Assembly: GCF_001263355.1 (NCBI RefSeq)
Contig: NZ_LGYO01000012.1
Span: 11,668-75,667 of the forward strand
DNA: 64,000 bases
Reading direction: 5' to 3'
From: Acetobacterium bakii
GTDB taxonomy: Bacteria; Bacillota; Clostridia; Eubacteriales; Eubacteriaceae
Positions within the stretch are counted from its first letter, which is position 1, and each line of letters begins with the position of its first letter. The translations under genes were made by a program, and so were the position numbers. This document shows positions 7,713 to 17,642 of the stretch, in pieces. Below the pieces are notes generated by a model, which saw only the letters and a list, made by a program, of their open reading frames with translations, was not told the origin of the DNA and ran no database searches.

Positions 7713-8780
7713 ATGTTACCAAAGCGAAAAAATTCAAAGGTTGTTCATATTGGAAATATCGCCATTGGCGGCGATAATCCCATTGCCATACAGTCCATGA
7801 CCAACACCGATACCAGAGATGTGGCAGCCACTGTGGCCCAGATTAAAGCCCTTGAAAGCGCCGGTTGCGAGATCATTCGGGTGGCGGTGCCCGACGAAAC
7901 CGCAGCCCAGGCCATTGCCGGGATTAAAAAAAATATCGCCATCCCCTTGGTGGCGGATATTCATTTCGATTACCGGCTGGCCCTCACCGCCATGGAAAAT
8001 GGGGTCGATAAGCTGCGGATTAATCCCGGCAATATCGGTTCCGCCATCGGCGTCCGGGAAATTGTGGCGATGGCCCGGGAACGGGGTATTCCCATTCGCA
8101 TTGGCGTTAATGCCGGCTCAATGGAAAAAGAAATATTAGCCCGGGATAACGGCCAGGCCACCCCCCAGGGAATGGTTGACTCCGCTAAAAAACACATCCA
8201 CCTCTTGGAGGATGCCGGTTTTGACAATATCGTGGTCTCCATGAAGGCCTCGGATGTGCGCCTGACCATTGAATCCTATGAACTGTTTGCCCGGGAATAT
8301 GATTATCCCCTGCATCTGGGCATCACCGAAGCCGGTATTTTAAGGACCTCAGCGGTGAAATCAGCCATGGGCATCGGTTACCTGTTGCTCAGTGGCTTAG
8401 GCGATACCCTCAGGGTGTCGATTACCGGAGATCCGCTGGAAGAAATTGACGTCGCCCTGGATATTCTAAAAACCATCGGCCTGTACCGGGGTAAAAAAAA
8501 GATGGTGGAAATCATTTCCTGTCCCACCTGCGGCCGCACCGAAATTGATCTCATCGGTATTGCCGAAGAGATCAACCGAAAGCTGCGCCACGTTGAAAAA
8601 AATATTACCGTTGCGGTAATGGGCTGCATTGTCAATGGCCCCGGCGAAGGCAGAGCCGCAGACATTGGCATTGCCGGTGGAAAAAATAAGGCCGTATTAT
8701 TTAAAAAAGGTGAAATTATCCGCAGTTTGCAAGAGGATGAAATCATTACCGTATTATTGGCAGAAATAGAAAAAATGTGA
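7713..8780 (+). CDS. ispG: 4-hydroxy-3-methylbut-2-en-1-yl diphosphate synthase
   Basis: Penultimate enzyme of the non-mevalonate (MEP) pathway, converting MEcPP to HMBPP with a [4Fe-4S] cluster. The N-terminal TIM barrel holds IAIQSMTNTDTRD, and the C-terminal cluster domain holds SCPTCGRTEIDL and VMGCIVNGPGE, giving the three cysteine ligands. Length of 355 residues fits the bacterial short form. GGAGG lies 7 nt before the ATG. It is in the same operon as uppS, so precursor supply and the C55 carrier are co-expressed. Confidence 0.95.
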   Translation: MLPKRKNSKVVHIGNIAIGGDNPIAIQSMTNTDTRDVAATVAQIKALESAGCEIIRVAVPDETAAQAIAGIKKNIAIPLVADIHFDYRLALTAMENGVDKLRINPGNIGSAIGVREIVAMARERGIPIRIGVNAGSMEKEILARDNGQATPQGMVDSAKKHIHLLEDAGFDNIVVSMKASDVRLTIESYELFAREYDYPLHLGITEAGILRTSAVKSAMGIGYLLLSGLGDTLRVSITGDPLEEIDVALDILKTIGLYRGKKKMVEIISCPTCGRTEIDLIGIAEEINRKLRHVEKNITVAVMGCIVNGPGEGRAADIGIAGGKNKAVLFKKGEIIRSLQEDEIITVLLAEIEKM

Positions 8781-8790
8781 GGCGAGACTT

Positions 8791-11700
8791 TTGAGTATTA
8801 TATCCCGACGTCAAGAGCGTTATCAAAAAATTATCGATGAATATCGTTTAGTAACGGACAGCATAAAAATCAATTCCGCCCAGGGGGAATTGATTTTTAA
8901 GTTTTCATGCCCTAAAAAAGAAACCAATGCAGAAATCATAGAAGCCGAACTGGGCCAGATTTTCGACTACATGGAAGCATTGAAAATCGAGGTGGCACCG
9001 CAAATTTATGAAAGCGGCGAAGCCCTGCTTGAGGTTGACGGTCCCGGCGTCACCGAGCTTTTAAGTGCCATTAACCCGCGGGTAACCAGCATTCTGCTGA
9101 TCAACACCCTAATGGCCGAAGGCGATACCTTTTATGTCCGCGGCCGTTCCACCGGAACTCTGGACGGCGAGGCCATTGAGATTTTTAAAAATCGTTTTAC
9201 CCGGTTGATCTTTGAACACTATGGGTTGAAATCCAATCTGGTGGTTCGTTTTTCCGATGACGAAGCTGTCACTGAAAAAGGCGAACAGGATCTGCAAAAA
9301 CGGCTGGCCGCCATCAAGCCGGTGGAAGCCAAGAGCGATCCCAAAAAGAGCCTGCCCAAAGCCGAAAAGCCCGGGGATGTGGTGATGGGCAAGAAAATCA
9401 CCAAACCCCTGATCCCGCTGAGTGAAGTTGATTTCAGCGACAACGGCCAATCCGAAGGCGGCACCTTTGCCTTTAAGGGAACCGCCTTTGGGGTGAACAC
9501 CCGGGCCCTGAAAAACAATAAAACCCTGCTGACCTTTAATATCACCGACAACAGCGGCAGTATTGCCTGTAAAATATTCACGGACAAAGAAGAAGTGGTA
9601 GCCGCCATCAAAGACGGTGGCTGGTACCTTATCGAAGGCAAAATCAACTACGATGAATATTCCCGGGAAATCCAATTAAGCCCCCGAAACATTAACCTGT
9701 CACGGGAAACCATCCGCACCGATGACGCCCCGGAAAAACGGGTGGAACTCCATATCCACAGTCAGTTCAGCGCCATGGATGCGGTCAGCAAGGTTGAAAA
9801 GATCATGAAACAGGCCTCGGATTTTGGCCACGATACCATCGGCATCACCGACCATGGGGTACTCCAGGCCTATCCGGAAATGATGGAACAGGGAAAACGC
9901 CGCAACATTAAAATTCTCTACGGCGTCGAAGGCTACCTGGTCGAAGATCAGCTCAATATGGTGTTCGGAACACAGGATGAAGGCTTTTGCGGGGACTATA
10001 TCTTTTTCGATTTAGAAACCACCGGCCTGATCCCCGGTAATCACAAGATCATTGAAATTGCCGCGGTTAAAATCAAAAACAAACAGGTCATTGACAGTTT
10101 CACCAAACTGGTGAATCCCCATTGCGATATTCCACCCTTTATTACCAATCTTACCGGCATCACCAACCAGATGGTCGAAGAAGGCGTCGAAGAGGCGGAT
10201 GCTCTGCAGGAATTTCTGGCGTTTGCCGGAGATGCGATTTTAGTGGCCCACAATGCGCCCTTTGATATGAGCTTTCTTAAAAAAGCCCTGGCCGACCATG
10301 ATATCCAGCAGGATCACACCGCCGTGGATACCCTGGCCATGGCCAGATGTTTACTGACCCAGATCAACAAGCATAATCTGAAAAAACTCTGCAGCTTTTT
10401 TAAAATCGACATGGGCAACCACCATCGCGCCCTTGACGATGCCATGGCTTCGGCCAAGGTTTTTGTGAAGCTGCTGGATCTGGCCGAGAAAAAAGGCTGT
10501 ACTTCGATTCAGACCTTAAACACGCTGTCCACCAGAGAGCGCAGCATCCGCATCAATAACACCAATCACATCATTATCTATGCCAAAAATCAGGCGGGCA
10601 TCAAAGATCTGTACCGCCTGGTGTCCGAGTCCCATTTAAATTATTTCTATAAAAAACCCCGTATTCCTAAGTCTTTACTGGCCGAAAGCCGCAAAAACCT
10701 CCTGATTGGCTCCGCCTGTGAAGCGGGGGAATTGTTCACCGCTATGGTTAACAACAAGTCCCATGCGGAACTGCTGCAGATCGCACGATTCTACGATTAT
10801 CTGGAAATCCAGCCGCTGGGAAACAACCAATACCTGATTGACAAGAACAGCCTGCCTGACCAGGAGGCTCTCATCGATATCAACAAGCGCATCATTGAAC
10901 TGGGCAAAAGCCTGAACAAGCTGGTGGTGGCCACCGGGGATGTCCACTTTGTCAATAAAGAGGATGCCCTTTATCGCGAAATTCTATTTTCCGGCCAGGG
11001 TTACAAGGATGCGAAAAAGCAGCCCCCGCTGTATTACCGCACCACCCAGGAAATGCTCGATGAATTTTATTATCTGGATGACGCCACCGCCAGGGCAGTG
11101 GTGATTGAAAACCCCAGAAAAATTGCCGATATGATGGATCCCGTGCTGCCCATTCCCGACGGCACCTTCCCGCCGATTATTGAAGGCTCCGATGACGAAA
11201 TCAGGGAAATGGTCCAGGAAAAGGCCAACGAACTGTTTGGTGAAAACCTCCCGGAGATCGTCACTAAACGGATCAAAAAAGAATTGGATTCGATCATCGG
11301 CAACGGCTATTCGGTGCTGTACCTGATCGCCCAGAAACTCGTGCACCATTCCATGGAAGACGGCTATCTGGTCGGCTCCCGGGGGTCCGTCGGCTCCTCC
11401 TTTGTGGCCACCCTCTGCGGCATCACCGAGGTCAATCCGCTGGCACCCCATTACCGCTGCCCCCAGTGTAAGTACTCGGAATTTTTCGACAGTAACGAAG
11501 TCGGGGTCGGGCCGGATTTAAAGGATGCCCTATGCCCCCATTGCGGCACGCCCCTGGCCAAAGACGGTTTTGACATTCCCTTCGAAACCTTTCTGGGCTT
11601 TGAAGGCGATAAAGAACCGGATATTGACCTGAACTTTTCCGGCGATAATCAGGCTGAGGCCCATCGCTACACCGAGGTTCTGTTCGGCAAGGGCAAGGTG

Positions 11701-13041
11701 TTCCGGGCCGGCACCATTTCCACCATCGCCGACAAAACCGCCTACGGTTTTGTCAAGAATTATTACGATGAAAATGATATCAAGGTCCCCAAAGCTGAAC
11801 TGGACCGGGTCATCAGCTGCTGCACCGGCGTCAAGAAAACCACCGGCCAGCATCCCGGCGGCATCATGGTGGTGCCGACCTATAAGGATATTTATGATTT
11901 CTGTCCGGTTCAGCATCCCGCGGATGATACCGAAAGCGACACCATCACCACCCATTTCGCTTACGAATCCATCAGTGGACGAATGCTGAAACTGGATATT
12001 CTGGGCCATGATGATCCCACCATGCTCAAGATGCTCAAAGACTTCACCGGTATTGACTCCGTCGGCATCCCCCTGGATGATGAAAAAACGATGAGCCTGT
12101 TTACCTCCACTAAGGCCCTGGATCTGCAGTGCAACGATTTTGAATCGCCGCTGGGGGTGTGCGGGATTCCCGAATTCGGCACCAGCTTTGTCCGGGAAAT
12201 GCTTCTGGATACCAAACCCACCGCCTTTTCCGACCTGATTCGAATTTCTGGTCTGTCCCATGGCACCGATGTGTGGCTCAATAATGCCCAGGATCTGATC
12301 CGGGATAAAAAAGCCACCATCAAGGAGGCCATCTGTACCCGTGATGATATTATGCTCTACCTCATTTATGCCGGCCTGGAAGCCAAAACTGCCTTTACCA
12401 TCATGGAAGCCGTCCGTAAGGGCAAGGGACTTAAGCCCGAATGGGAAGAAGCCATGAAAGCGAACAAGGTCCCGGGCTGGTACATCGATTCCTGTAAAAA
12501 AATCAAGTACATGTTCCCCAAGGCCCACGCCGCCGCCTACGTAACGATGGCCTTTCGAATTGCCTGGTATAAGGTTTATTACCCATTGGCCTACTACGCC
12601 ACCTACTTCACCGTCCGGGCCAGCGAGTTTGACGCCCAGCTGATCAGCCAGGGCAAAGATCACGTCGTGGCGATGATGAACCATATCCGGGACATCGGCA
12701 ACAATAAAGCCTCCAACAAGGAAAAATCCCTGTTGACCGTGCTCGAGATTGCCCACGAAATGATGTGCCGGGGCTACACCTTCAAAAATGTGGATGTCTA
12801 TGAATCCCACCACACCAATTTTCGGATTGTCGGGGATTCCCTGCTGCCGCCGATGAACGCCCTCGAAGGCATCGGCGACAAAGCCGCCCAGCGGATTTTC
12901 GAAGAAGCCCAGCTGCGCCCCTACATGTCCCGGGAAGATTTGCAGGTCCGCACCAAAATCAGCAAATCCGTCATCGAAACCCTGGAAAAACAAGGCTGCC
13001 TCAACCAGCTCCCCGCCTCCAACCAAATCACCTTTTTCTAA
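8791..13041 (+). CDS. polC: DNA polymerase III alpha subunit, PolC type
   Basis: Replicative polymerase of Gram-positive bacteria with built-in proofreading. Order: N-terminal domain, OB fold around residues 225-310, PHP domain starting near VELHIHSQFSAMD (residue about 317), DEDD 3'-5' exonuclease inserted at IFFDLETTG (about 404) ending near HRALDDAMAS, a zinc finger CPQCKY/CPHCG, and the palm with EPDIDLNFSGD. Length of 1416 residues is typical. It starts with TTG after GAGGCGAG. The base composition is visibly more GC-rich than the eut region. A strong terminator follows, closing the operon. Confidence 0.97.
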   Translation: MSIISRRQERYQKIIDEYRLVTDSIKINSAQGELIFKFSCPKKETNAEIIEAELGQIFDYMEALKIEVAPQIYESGEALLEVDGPGVTELLSAINPRVTSILLINTLMAEGDTFYVRGRSTGTLDGEAIEIFKNRFTRLIFEHYGLKSNLVVRFSDDEAVTEKGEQDLQKRLAAIKPVEAKSDPKKSLPKAEKPGDVVMGKKITKPLIPLSEVDFSDNGQSEGGTFAFKGTAFGVNTRALKNNKTLLTFNITDNSGSIACKIFTDKEEVVAAIKDGGWYLIEGKINYDEYSREIQLSPRNINLSRETIRTDDAPEKRVELHIHSQFSAMDAVSKVEKIMKQASDFGHDTIGITDHGVLQAYPEMMEQGKRRNIKILYGVEGYLVEDQLNMVFGTQDEGFCGDYIFFDLETTGLIPGNHKIIEIAAVKIKNKQVIDSFTKLVNPHCDIPPFITNLTGITNQMVEEGVEEADALQEFLAFAGDAILVAHNAPFDMSFLKKALADHDIQQDHTAVDTLAMARCLLTQINKHNLKKLCSFFKIDMGNHHRALDDAMASAKVFVKLLDLAEKKGCTSIQTLNTLSTRERSIRINNTNHIIIYAKNQAGIKDLYRLVSESHLNYFYKKPRIPKSLLAESRKNLLIGSACEAGELFTAMVNNKSHAELLQIARFYDYLEIQPLGNNQYLIDKNSLPDQEALIDINKRIIELGKSLNKLVVATGDVHFVNKEDALYREILFSGQGYKDAKKQPPLYYRTTQEMLDEFYYLDDATARAVVIENPRKIADMMDPVLPIPDGTFPPIIEGSDDEIREMVQEKANELFGENLPEIVTKRIKKELDSIIGNGYSVLYLIAQKLVHHSMEDGYLVGSRGSVGSSFVATLCGITEVNPLAPHYRCPQCKYSEFFDSNEVGVGPDLKDALCPHCGTPLAKDGFDIPFETFLGFEGDKEPDIDLNFSGDNQAEAHRYTEVLFGKGKVFRAGTISTIADKTAYGFVKNYYDENDIKVPKAELDRVISCCTGVKKTTGQHPGGIMVVPTYKDIYDFCPVQHPADDTESDTITTHFAYESISGRMLKLDILGHDDPTMLKMLKDFTGIDSVGIPLDDEKTMSLFTSTKALDLQCNDFESPLGVCGIPEFGTSFVREMLLDTKPTAFSDLIRISGLSHGTDVWLNNAQDLIRDKKATIKEAICTRDDIMLYLIYAGLEAKTAFTIMEAVRKGKGLKPEWEEAMKANKVPGWYIDSCKKIKYMFPKAHAAAYVTMAFRIAWYKVYYPLAYYATYFTVRASEFDAQLISQGKDHVVAMMNHIRDIGNNKASNKEKSLLTVLEIAHEMMCRGYTFKNVDVYESHHTNFRIVGDSLLPPMNALEGIGDKAAQRIFEEAQLRPYMSREDLQVRTKISKSVIETLEKQGCLNQLPASNQITFF

Positions 13042-13080
13042 TTCACCGGAATGGTCGATCGAAAATAGCCTCAATAAAAA

Positions 13081-13127
13081 ACGTTTGAGTGATATGCATA
13101 AAGCACATATCACCCAAACGTTTTTTT
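13081..13127 (+). terminator. Intrinsic terminator after polC
   Basis: A 16-bp arm beginning ACGTTTGAGTGATATG pairs with CATATCACCCAAACGT and is followed by seven T. Confidence 0.9.
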
Positions 13128-13133
13128 ATCCCG

Positions 13134-13167
13134 GAGGGGCGGGTATTACCCGCCCGCAATGTCAAGG
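13134..13167. repeat. Short GC palindrome, copy A
   Basis: GGCGGGTATTACCCGCC core followed by CGCAATGTCAAGG. It belongs to a family of five in this window (13134, 14304, 19256, 39328, 60461). The remaining bases to 13286 are AT-rich and hold no gene I can recognise. Confidence 0.65.
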
Positions 13168-13286
13168 CAATATCCAGCGCATGTTTCAAACAAATATAAA
13201 TTAATTTTTAAAATATTTTTTTTAGATTGAGTTAATTTATATGCATAGAGGGGTACAAAATGTAATTATAAGGGGGTGAGCATTAA

Positions 13287-14192
13287 ATGGAAAATAATAC
13301 GGCACGCAAGCAAGTAACTTTAAAAGAGGATCAGTATACATTAATTGAAAATGACCATAATCTCATGATCGAGGAAAAATACCGATATTTTTTTGAAAAT
13401 GCGGTTGAAGCAATGACAATTATACAATGCGGACATGTGAGATTATGCAATAAAATGACAGAATACTTGACCGGGTACTCTCAAAAAGAAATCATGGGCG
13501 CAGTGTTTACCACATTTGTTCATCCGGAACATAAAGAAATGGTTGTCAGAAACTATATTAAACGGCTCATTGGCGAACCCATAGAATCAACTTACAGCTT
13601 CAAGTTATTGAGAAAAGACAACACCGAGCGTTGGGTTGAGATAAAATCAATACGAATTATATGGGAAGGGGAACCCGCAGCCTTTGTTTTCATCAACGAT
13701 ATAACCGAGCAAAAGAAAGCGGCAGAGAAAATTTTATACCTGAGTTACGTTGACGCCCTGACAGGATTGCCAAATCGAAAATATTTTGAAGAGGAATTAA
13801 ACAGGATCAACGCAACGGGAAATTTACCAATCACCGTTATTATGGCAGATATCAATGGCTTAAAGATGATCAATGACGGGTTTGGTTACAAAATAGGGGA
13901 TGAGATCCTAATAACAGTTGCTGAAATTATTAAAAACACCGCGCGATCAGGTGATATTGTCGCCCGGATAAGCGGGAACCGATTTACTGTTATAATGAAA
14001 AAAACCAATGCCATTGTTGCAGAAGTGCTGGTGAAGCACATGAAGAAAGCCATCAAAGACACTCAAATGAAAGACATTAATTTATCGGTTTCCTTTGGAT
14101 GGGCTACAAAAAAAAATCCCAATGAAAAACTAAAGACAATCCTTGATTATGCCGATAATATGATCACGGGAAATGAAAACAACAAACATTAA
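13287..14192 (+). CDS. PAS-GGDEF protein with degenerate GGDEF motif
   Basis: Cytoplasmic signalling protein of 301 residues. The PAS domain (about 28-145) ends in the PAC-like segment FVFINDITEQKKA; a GGDEF-type domain follows (about 150-300, with YVDALTGLPNRKYFEEEL). The catalytic loop reads SGNRF instead of GGDEF, so diguanylate cyclase activity is doubtful; it may bind GTP or c-di-GMP or only partner with its neighbour. The gene at 14546 is a clear paralogue sharing the QYTLIE N-terminus. A GGGGGTGAG site precedes the ATG. It stands alone with its own terminator. Confidence 0.8.
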   Translation: MENNTARKQVTLKEDQYTLIENDHNLMIEEKYRYFFENAVEAMTIIQCGHVRLCNKMTEYLTGYSQKEIMGAVFTTFVHPEHKEMVVRNYIKRLIGEPIESTYSFKLLRKDNTERWVEIKSIRIIWEGEPAAFVFINDITEQKKAAEKILYLSYVDALTGLPNRKYFEEELNRINATGNLPITVIMADINGLKMINDGFGYKIGDEILITVAEIIKNTARSGDIVARISGNRFTVIMKKTNAIVAEVLVKHMKKAIKDTQMKDINLSVSFGWATKKNPNEKLKTILDYADNMITGNENNKH

Positions 14193-14200
14193 AATAAAAC

Positions 14201-14244
14201 GTTTGAATTATTCGTCGTCAGTGCTAATAGTTCAAACTTTTTTT
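14201..14244 (+). terminator. Intrinsic terminator
   Basis: GTTTGAA pairs with TTCAAAC around an AT-rich loop, followed by seven T. Confidence 0.7.
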
Positions 14245-14303
14245 AAACCCCATTATGAACCGGTACAAGCGTATTGTTTTAAAATAAACATAAGTTTAAT
14301 TCC

Positions 14304-14342
14304 GGGGTTGCGGGCGATTGATAATCGCCCGCAACGTTAAGG
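14304..14342. repeat. Short GC palindrome, copy B
   Basis: TTGCGGGCGATT and AATCGCCCGCAA form a perfect 12-bp palindrome with a short GAT-like spacer, followed by CGTTAAGG. Same family as 13134. The rest of the 14193-14545 gap is AT-rich, with a TATAAT-like box near 14433. Confidence 0.65.
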
Positions 14343-14545
14343 TTATAAGCCGCATTTTCAAAAATACCAAACAAACCGGAAACCGCAAAGAAAAAAATTT
14401 AAGAAAACTGTTTTTAATGACAACACCGTGATATAATCGAAAATAATGATTAATGAGTACGATGATTGCATATATTACTATATTATTTCTTTTAAATAGA
14501 ATTATTTATCCATGTAAAAAAGCTTAATGCTTAAGGAGGTATAAT

Positions 14546-15442
14546 ATGAAAGACGAACCATTACGTCAGAAATCCAAACTCAAAAGAGGCCAGTACACAT
14601 TAATTGAACAGGAACAAGAAATATTGAATGACGAAAAATATCGGATCCTTTTTGAAAATACCTTCGAAGCTTATATGGTGATTCAAAACCAGGAAATTAA
14701 AGTAGCAAACCCAATGGCTCAGGAATTAACCGGTTATAGCGTCAAAGAACTCCTATCGATGTCCATCCCTGATTTGATAAGTCCGGAAGACAACATCAGT
14801 ATGATCGTCTTTTATAAAAAACGATTAATGGATGAAAAAGAACATGGAAAACAGGAATTTCGAATTGTCAGAAAAGATGGCGTGATGCGATGGGTAGAAT
14901 TCAATGCCATTAAAATATTATGGAATGACCAGCCAGCGACCTTAAACTATATCATTGACATAACGGATCGGAAAAAAGCCGAGAAAGAATCATTAGTTTT
15001 GAGTTATTTGGATGAGCTCACCGGAGTATATAATAAAAATTTCTACGAACAGGAATTAACGCGGTTAAACACAGAAAATAAAATCGCTGTAACGCTGATC
15101 CTTGCTCGGGTAAAGGGCCTGAAAGTGACAAATGATACCTTCGGGTACGAAATGGGTGATCAGCTGTTAATAACCACTGCAAAAATCATGAAAAATGAAT
15201 CCAGAGCAGTAGATAGGGTGGCAAGAATCGGTGCAGATGAATTTGTGCTGTTACTGCAGGAAACAAATTCGGTGGTTGCAGAGTTAGTTGTTAATCGCAT
15301 GAGAGAAGCCATTGATAAAACTAAACTTGATAGGATAATCTTATCAGTATCATTTGGATGGGCGACAAAAAATCATCCGGATGAGCAGCTGGAAAAATTA
15401 TTCACGGAAGCGCAAAAGATGCTGTATGCTGGAAATATATAA
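14546..15442 (+). CDS. PAS-GGDEF protein (GADEF motif)
   Basis: Paralogue of the protein at 13287, with the same layout and length (298 residues): N-terminal basic segment with QYTLIE, a PAS domain ending at YIIDITDRKKAEK, then a GGDEF domain with YLDELTGVYNKNFYEQEL. The active loop reads GADEF, which is close to the consensus and probably compatible with c-di-GMP synthesis. AAGGAGGT lies 8 nt before the ATG. The two genes look like a tandem duplication in which one copy kept and the other lost the catalytic loop. Confidence 0.82.
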   Translation: MKDEPLRQKSKLKRGQYTLIEQEQEILNDEKYRILFENTFEAYMVIQNQEIKVANPMAQELTGYSVKELLSMSIPDLISPEDNISMIVFYKKRLMDEKEHGKQEFRIVRKDGVMRWVEFNAIKILWNDQPATLNYIIDITDRKKAEKESLVLSYLDELTGVYNKNFYEQELTRLNTENKIAVTLILARVKGLKVTNDTFGYEMGDQLLITTAKIMKNESRAVDRVARIGADEFVLLLQETNSVVAELVVNRMREAIDKTKLDRIILSVSFGWATKNHPDEQLEKLFTEAQKMLYAGNI

Positions 15443-15511
15443 GATAAAATTTTTATAAAAACAGTTTTATGATAGAATAACACTAGATAAAAAAGAAGTG
15501 AGGAATGATTT

Positions 15512-16174
15512 TTGGCAAACTATAAAACAGGCATTGAGACAAAAGAGAAGATATATAAAACAGCAAAAAAATTATTTTATGAAAATGGTTATGTCAAAAC
15601 AACCCTTTCAGAAATTGCAAAAGAGTCTGAGACCAATAAGGCCATGGTAGCTTATTATTTTAAAAATAAAAACAACCTGGCGATAGAGGTATATAATGAA
15701 TATATGGTATTCAATAAAGTAAAATTACAAAATGCCATTAATGAACACTTCCCGGGATGTAATCATGTATTGAAAACGGCGATCGAATATCGGGTTCAAA
15801 ACCGGAATTTCAGATTGAATCGGCAGTTGAACCGGTTTTACTATGAACTTTGCGAGTCGAATGTTTTTATGAAAACAGAAAGCGCATCCATTGGATTTGT
15901 GGAAAATATTAATCGGGCCTATAAGCTGGGCCTTGATCGCATAACCGTAAAAGCGTTAGCTTTAGCCAATCTTGCCACGGTTCATGGACTTCATGTGGCT
16001 CGAAGCGAAGGATATCTTGATTGCTCCAGTGAATATTTAGCTGAAATGGAAGTACGCTTGTTGTTTCAGAGTTTGCGTTTTGATAATAATTTTATTGATC
16101 AGTGTATCGAGGAATCACGTCACATGATTGAAAAAATAGACCTCCAGGTTGGCAAAGACTTCACTGTGAAATAA
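15512..16174 (+). CDS. TetR-family transcriptional regulator
   Basis: The N-terminal helix-turn-helix (residues about 10-56) has the TetR pattern: IYKTAKKLFYENGYVKTTLSEIA and the recognition segment TNKAMVAYYFKNKNNL. The remaining 160 residues form a helical ligand domain of no recognised subtype. It starts with TTG after GAGGA. It lies tail-to-tail with the methyltransferase gene and shares a bidirectional terminator with it. Its likely targets are the TTAAACNNGGTTA sites at the divergent methyltransferase/MFS promoters (inference). Confidence 0.8.
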   Translation: MANYKTGIETKEKIYKTAKKLFYENGYVKTTLSEIAKESETNKAMVAYYFKNKNNLAIEVYNEYMVFNKVKLQNAINEHFPGCNHVLKTAIEYRVQNRNFRLNRQLNRFYYELCESNVFMKTESASIGFVENINRAYKLGLDRITVKALALANLATVHGLHVARSEGYLDCSSEYLAEMEVRLLFQSLRFDNNFIDQCIEESRHMIEKIDLQVGKDFTVK

Positions 16175-16207
16175 AAAAACGGCTCAGTGCTCTGAGCCGT
16201 TTTTTTT
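16173..16207. terminator. Bidirectional terminator
   Basis: ACGGCTCA and TGAGCCGT with a GTGCTC loop, flanked by A-run and T-run, serving the convergent TetR and methyltransferase genes. Confidence 0.88.
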
Positions 16208-16213
16208 ATGTAA

Positions 16214-17587
16214 TTAGCACATCATCATGAGCATACCGAAGAGCATATCTTCGTACTGCTGCATTTTTGCACCAATAACCCCATCAAGATCCGGTCTTGG
16301 TGCAGGGTTTGTTTTTTTGAATTCATCATAGGGAGTATAATATTTGCTTTTGAATTCAGGAATATCCTTAAGCACATGATCAATGGAATTTTCCCTGGGA
16401 TTCGTCCATACTTTTTCACCGGCATTATCATATTTTCCATTATCGCGAACATATTCAAGAACAGCCAGATAATTATCAGGATTGATGGTATTGAGCGAAC
16501 AGGGACTTTTATCAAAATTAAACCAATAATTGCCTCCCGGAGCAAGAATATCGATAAGTTCCTTGGCTTTGTCAACGCATTGTTCTTTGGTAGCCGTTTT
16601 GAGATAGGAAATAGGATAGAAACCGGAAATAATATGTTTTTTACCCAACTTTTCCTTAACCAGTTTAGGGTCCCCATATTCAAAATAGAAACGGGTGCCC
16701 TGGGGTAATTCGTATAAATAATCCAAGTAACGCATCCAATTATCCTCACAGAAAATAAGACAGGTTTGGCCTTTTTCAGCTAAAGCATGTACCAGCTTGT
16801 AGAAAGTTGGCCAGTAGTATTTTTCAAAATCCTTGGTTCGTAAGTAGGTTCCCATATGAAGAGCAATAAAGTTTGCCCCTAAAGGCGATGGATTCATAGG
16901 CGTTCCTTTTTTTATGGATAATGGTAAAATGGCTTCGCAAGCTGCAATGATTTTTTCAGGACATCGCTTGATGTCCATGGAGATGCCTTTAAATCCCCGG
17001 GGAAAATCCGATAAAAAGTCGAACGGTGTGGTTACACCGGTGCTTGAACCTGGTGGCGCCACAAAGAAACCATGTTTGTCAATGAGTTCACGATCCATGG
17101 CACCATAGAATTCAACGTAGTCGTAATACGCTTTCATGGCCTTTGCAAGAACCATGGATCGGTGAATAGGGTCCGTATTAAGGGCCGGATACAACCGGGG
17201 AAAGATTTTTTCCATTAGACAGTCATAGGGATTTTTAATAAAATCATCGTAATCTTCAGGAAGCATTCCGGAAATCTCGGGATGTTGGATAGTCCCACTC
17301 GATCCCATCACGAAAGATTTGGATTCAAGCAAGTGGAAATGGGCCGGATGTCGTGAAAAGCTGGCAGGGTAAGTATCAGAGCAGGTGATCGCAAATGATT
17401 TTTCGTAGATTCCTTTCATTCCTTCACGATCCCATTGGGTCTTACCTAAATCTTTTCCTGAGTAGGCAATCATTAACTCAACAGGAAGGGCAGCACTGAT
17501 GGGAATGCGTTTAGGAATGGTACCGGTATATAAATCAGTAAACAGTTGGGTACGTTCTTCTTTTAGAATTTCAATATTATCTTTCAT
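16214..17587 (-). CDS. Uroporphyrinogen decarboxylase (URO-D)-family methyltransferase-like protein
   Basis: The fold family of UroD, MtaA and CmuA. In acetogens, members of this size move methyl groups between methylated substrates, corrinoid proteins and tetrahydrofolate. The C-terminal half has the typical barrel end (APGGNYWFNFDK, INPDNYLAVLEYVRDNGKY). It has 457 residues, longer than UroD (about 340), with an N-terminal extension and an odd methionine-rich end finishing MMMC. No corrinoid-protein gene is adjacent. The neighbours are a TetR regulator and a divergent MFS carrier, which suggests uptake plus demethylation or decarboxylation of one regulated substrate. I would not call it true heme-pathway HemE. 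Confidence 0.7.
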   Translation of the reverse strand: MKDNIEILKEERTQLFTDLYTGTIPKRIPISAALPVELMIAYSGKDLGKTQWDREGMKGIYEKSFAITCSDTYPASFSRHPAHFHLLESKSFVMGSSGTIQHPEISGMLPEDYDDFIKNPYDCLMEKIFPRLYPALNTDPIHRSMVLAKAMKAYYDYVEFYGAMDRELIDKHGFFVAPPGSSTGVTTPFDFLSDFPRGFKGISMDIKRCPEKIIAACEAILPLSIKKGTPMNPSPLGANFIALHMGTYLRTKDFEKYYWPTFYKLVHALAEKGQTCLIFCEDNWMRYLDYLYELPQGTRFYFEYGDPKLVKEKLGKKHIISGFYPISYLKTATKEQCVDKAKELIDILAPGGNYWFNFDKSPCSLNTINPDNYLAVLEYVRDNGKYDNAGEKVWTNPRENSIDHVLKDIPEFKSKYYTPYDEFKKTNPAPRPDLDGVIGAKMQQYEDMLFGMLMMMC

Positions 17588-17642
17588 TATGCTCCTTCAT
17601 TAAAATCATTTTATGCTAACGTATTAATTTTATTTGAGAATA

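Noticed and set aside
9109-9675. 188-residue minus-strand frame
   Set aside because: Antisense to polC, no family resemblance, no start site.
11530-13113. 527-residue open frame on the minus strand
   Set aside because: It lies wholly antisense to polC, has low-complexity Gly/His/Phe-rich sequence and no ribosome site; a shadow of the GC-rich polC frame.
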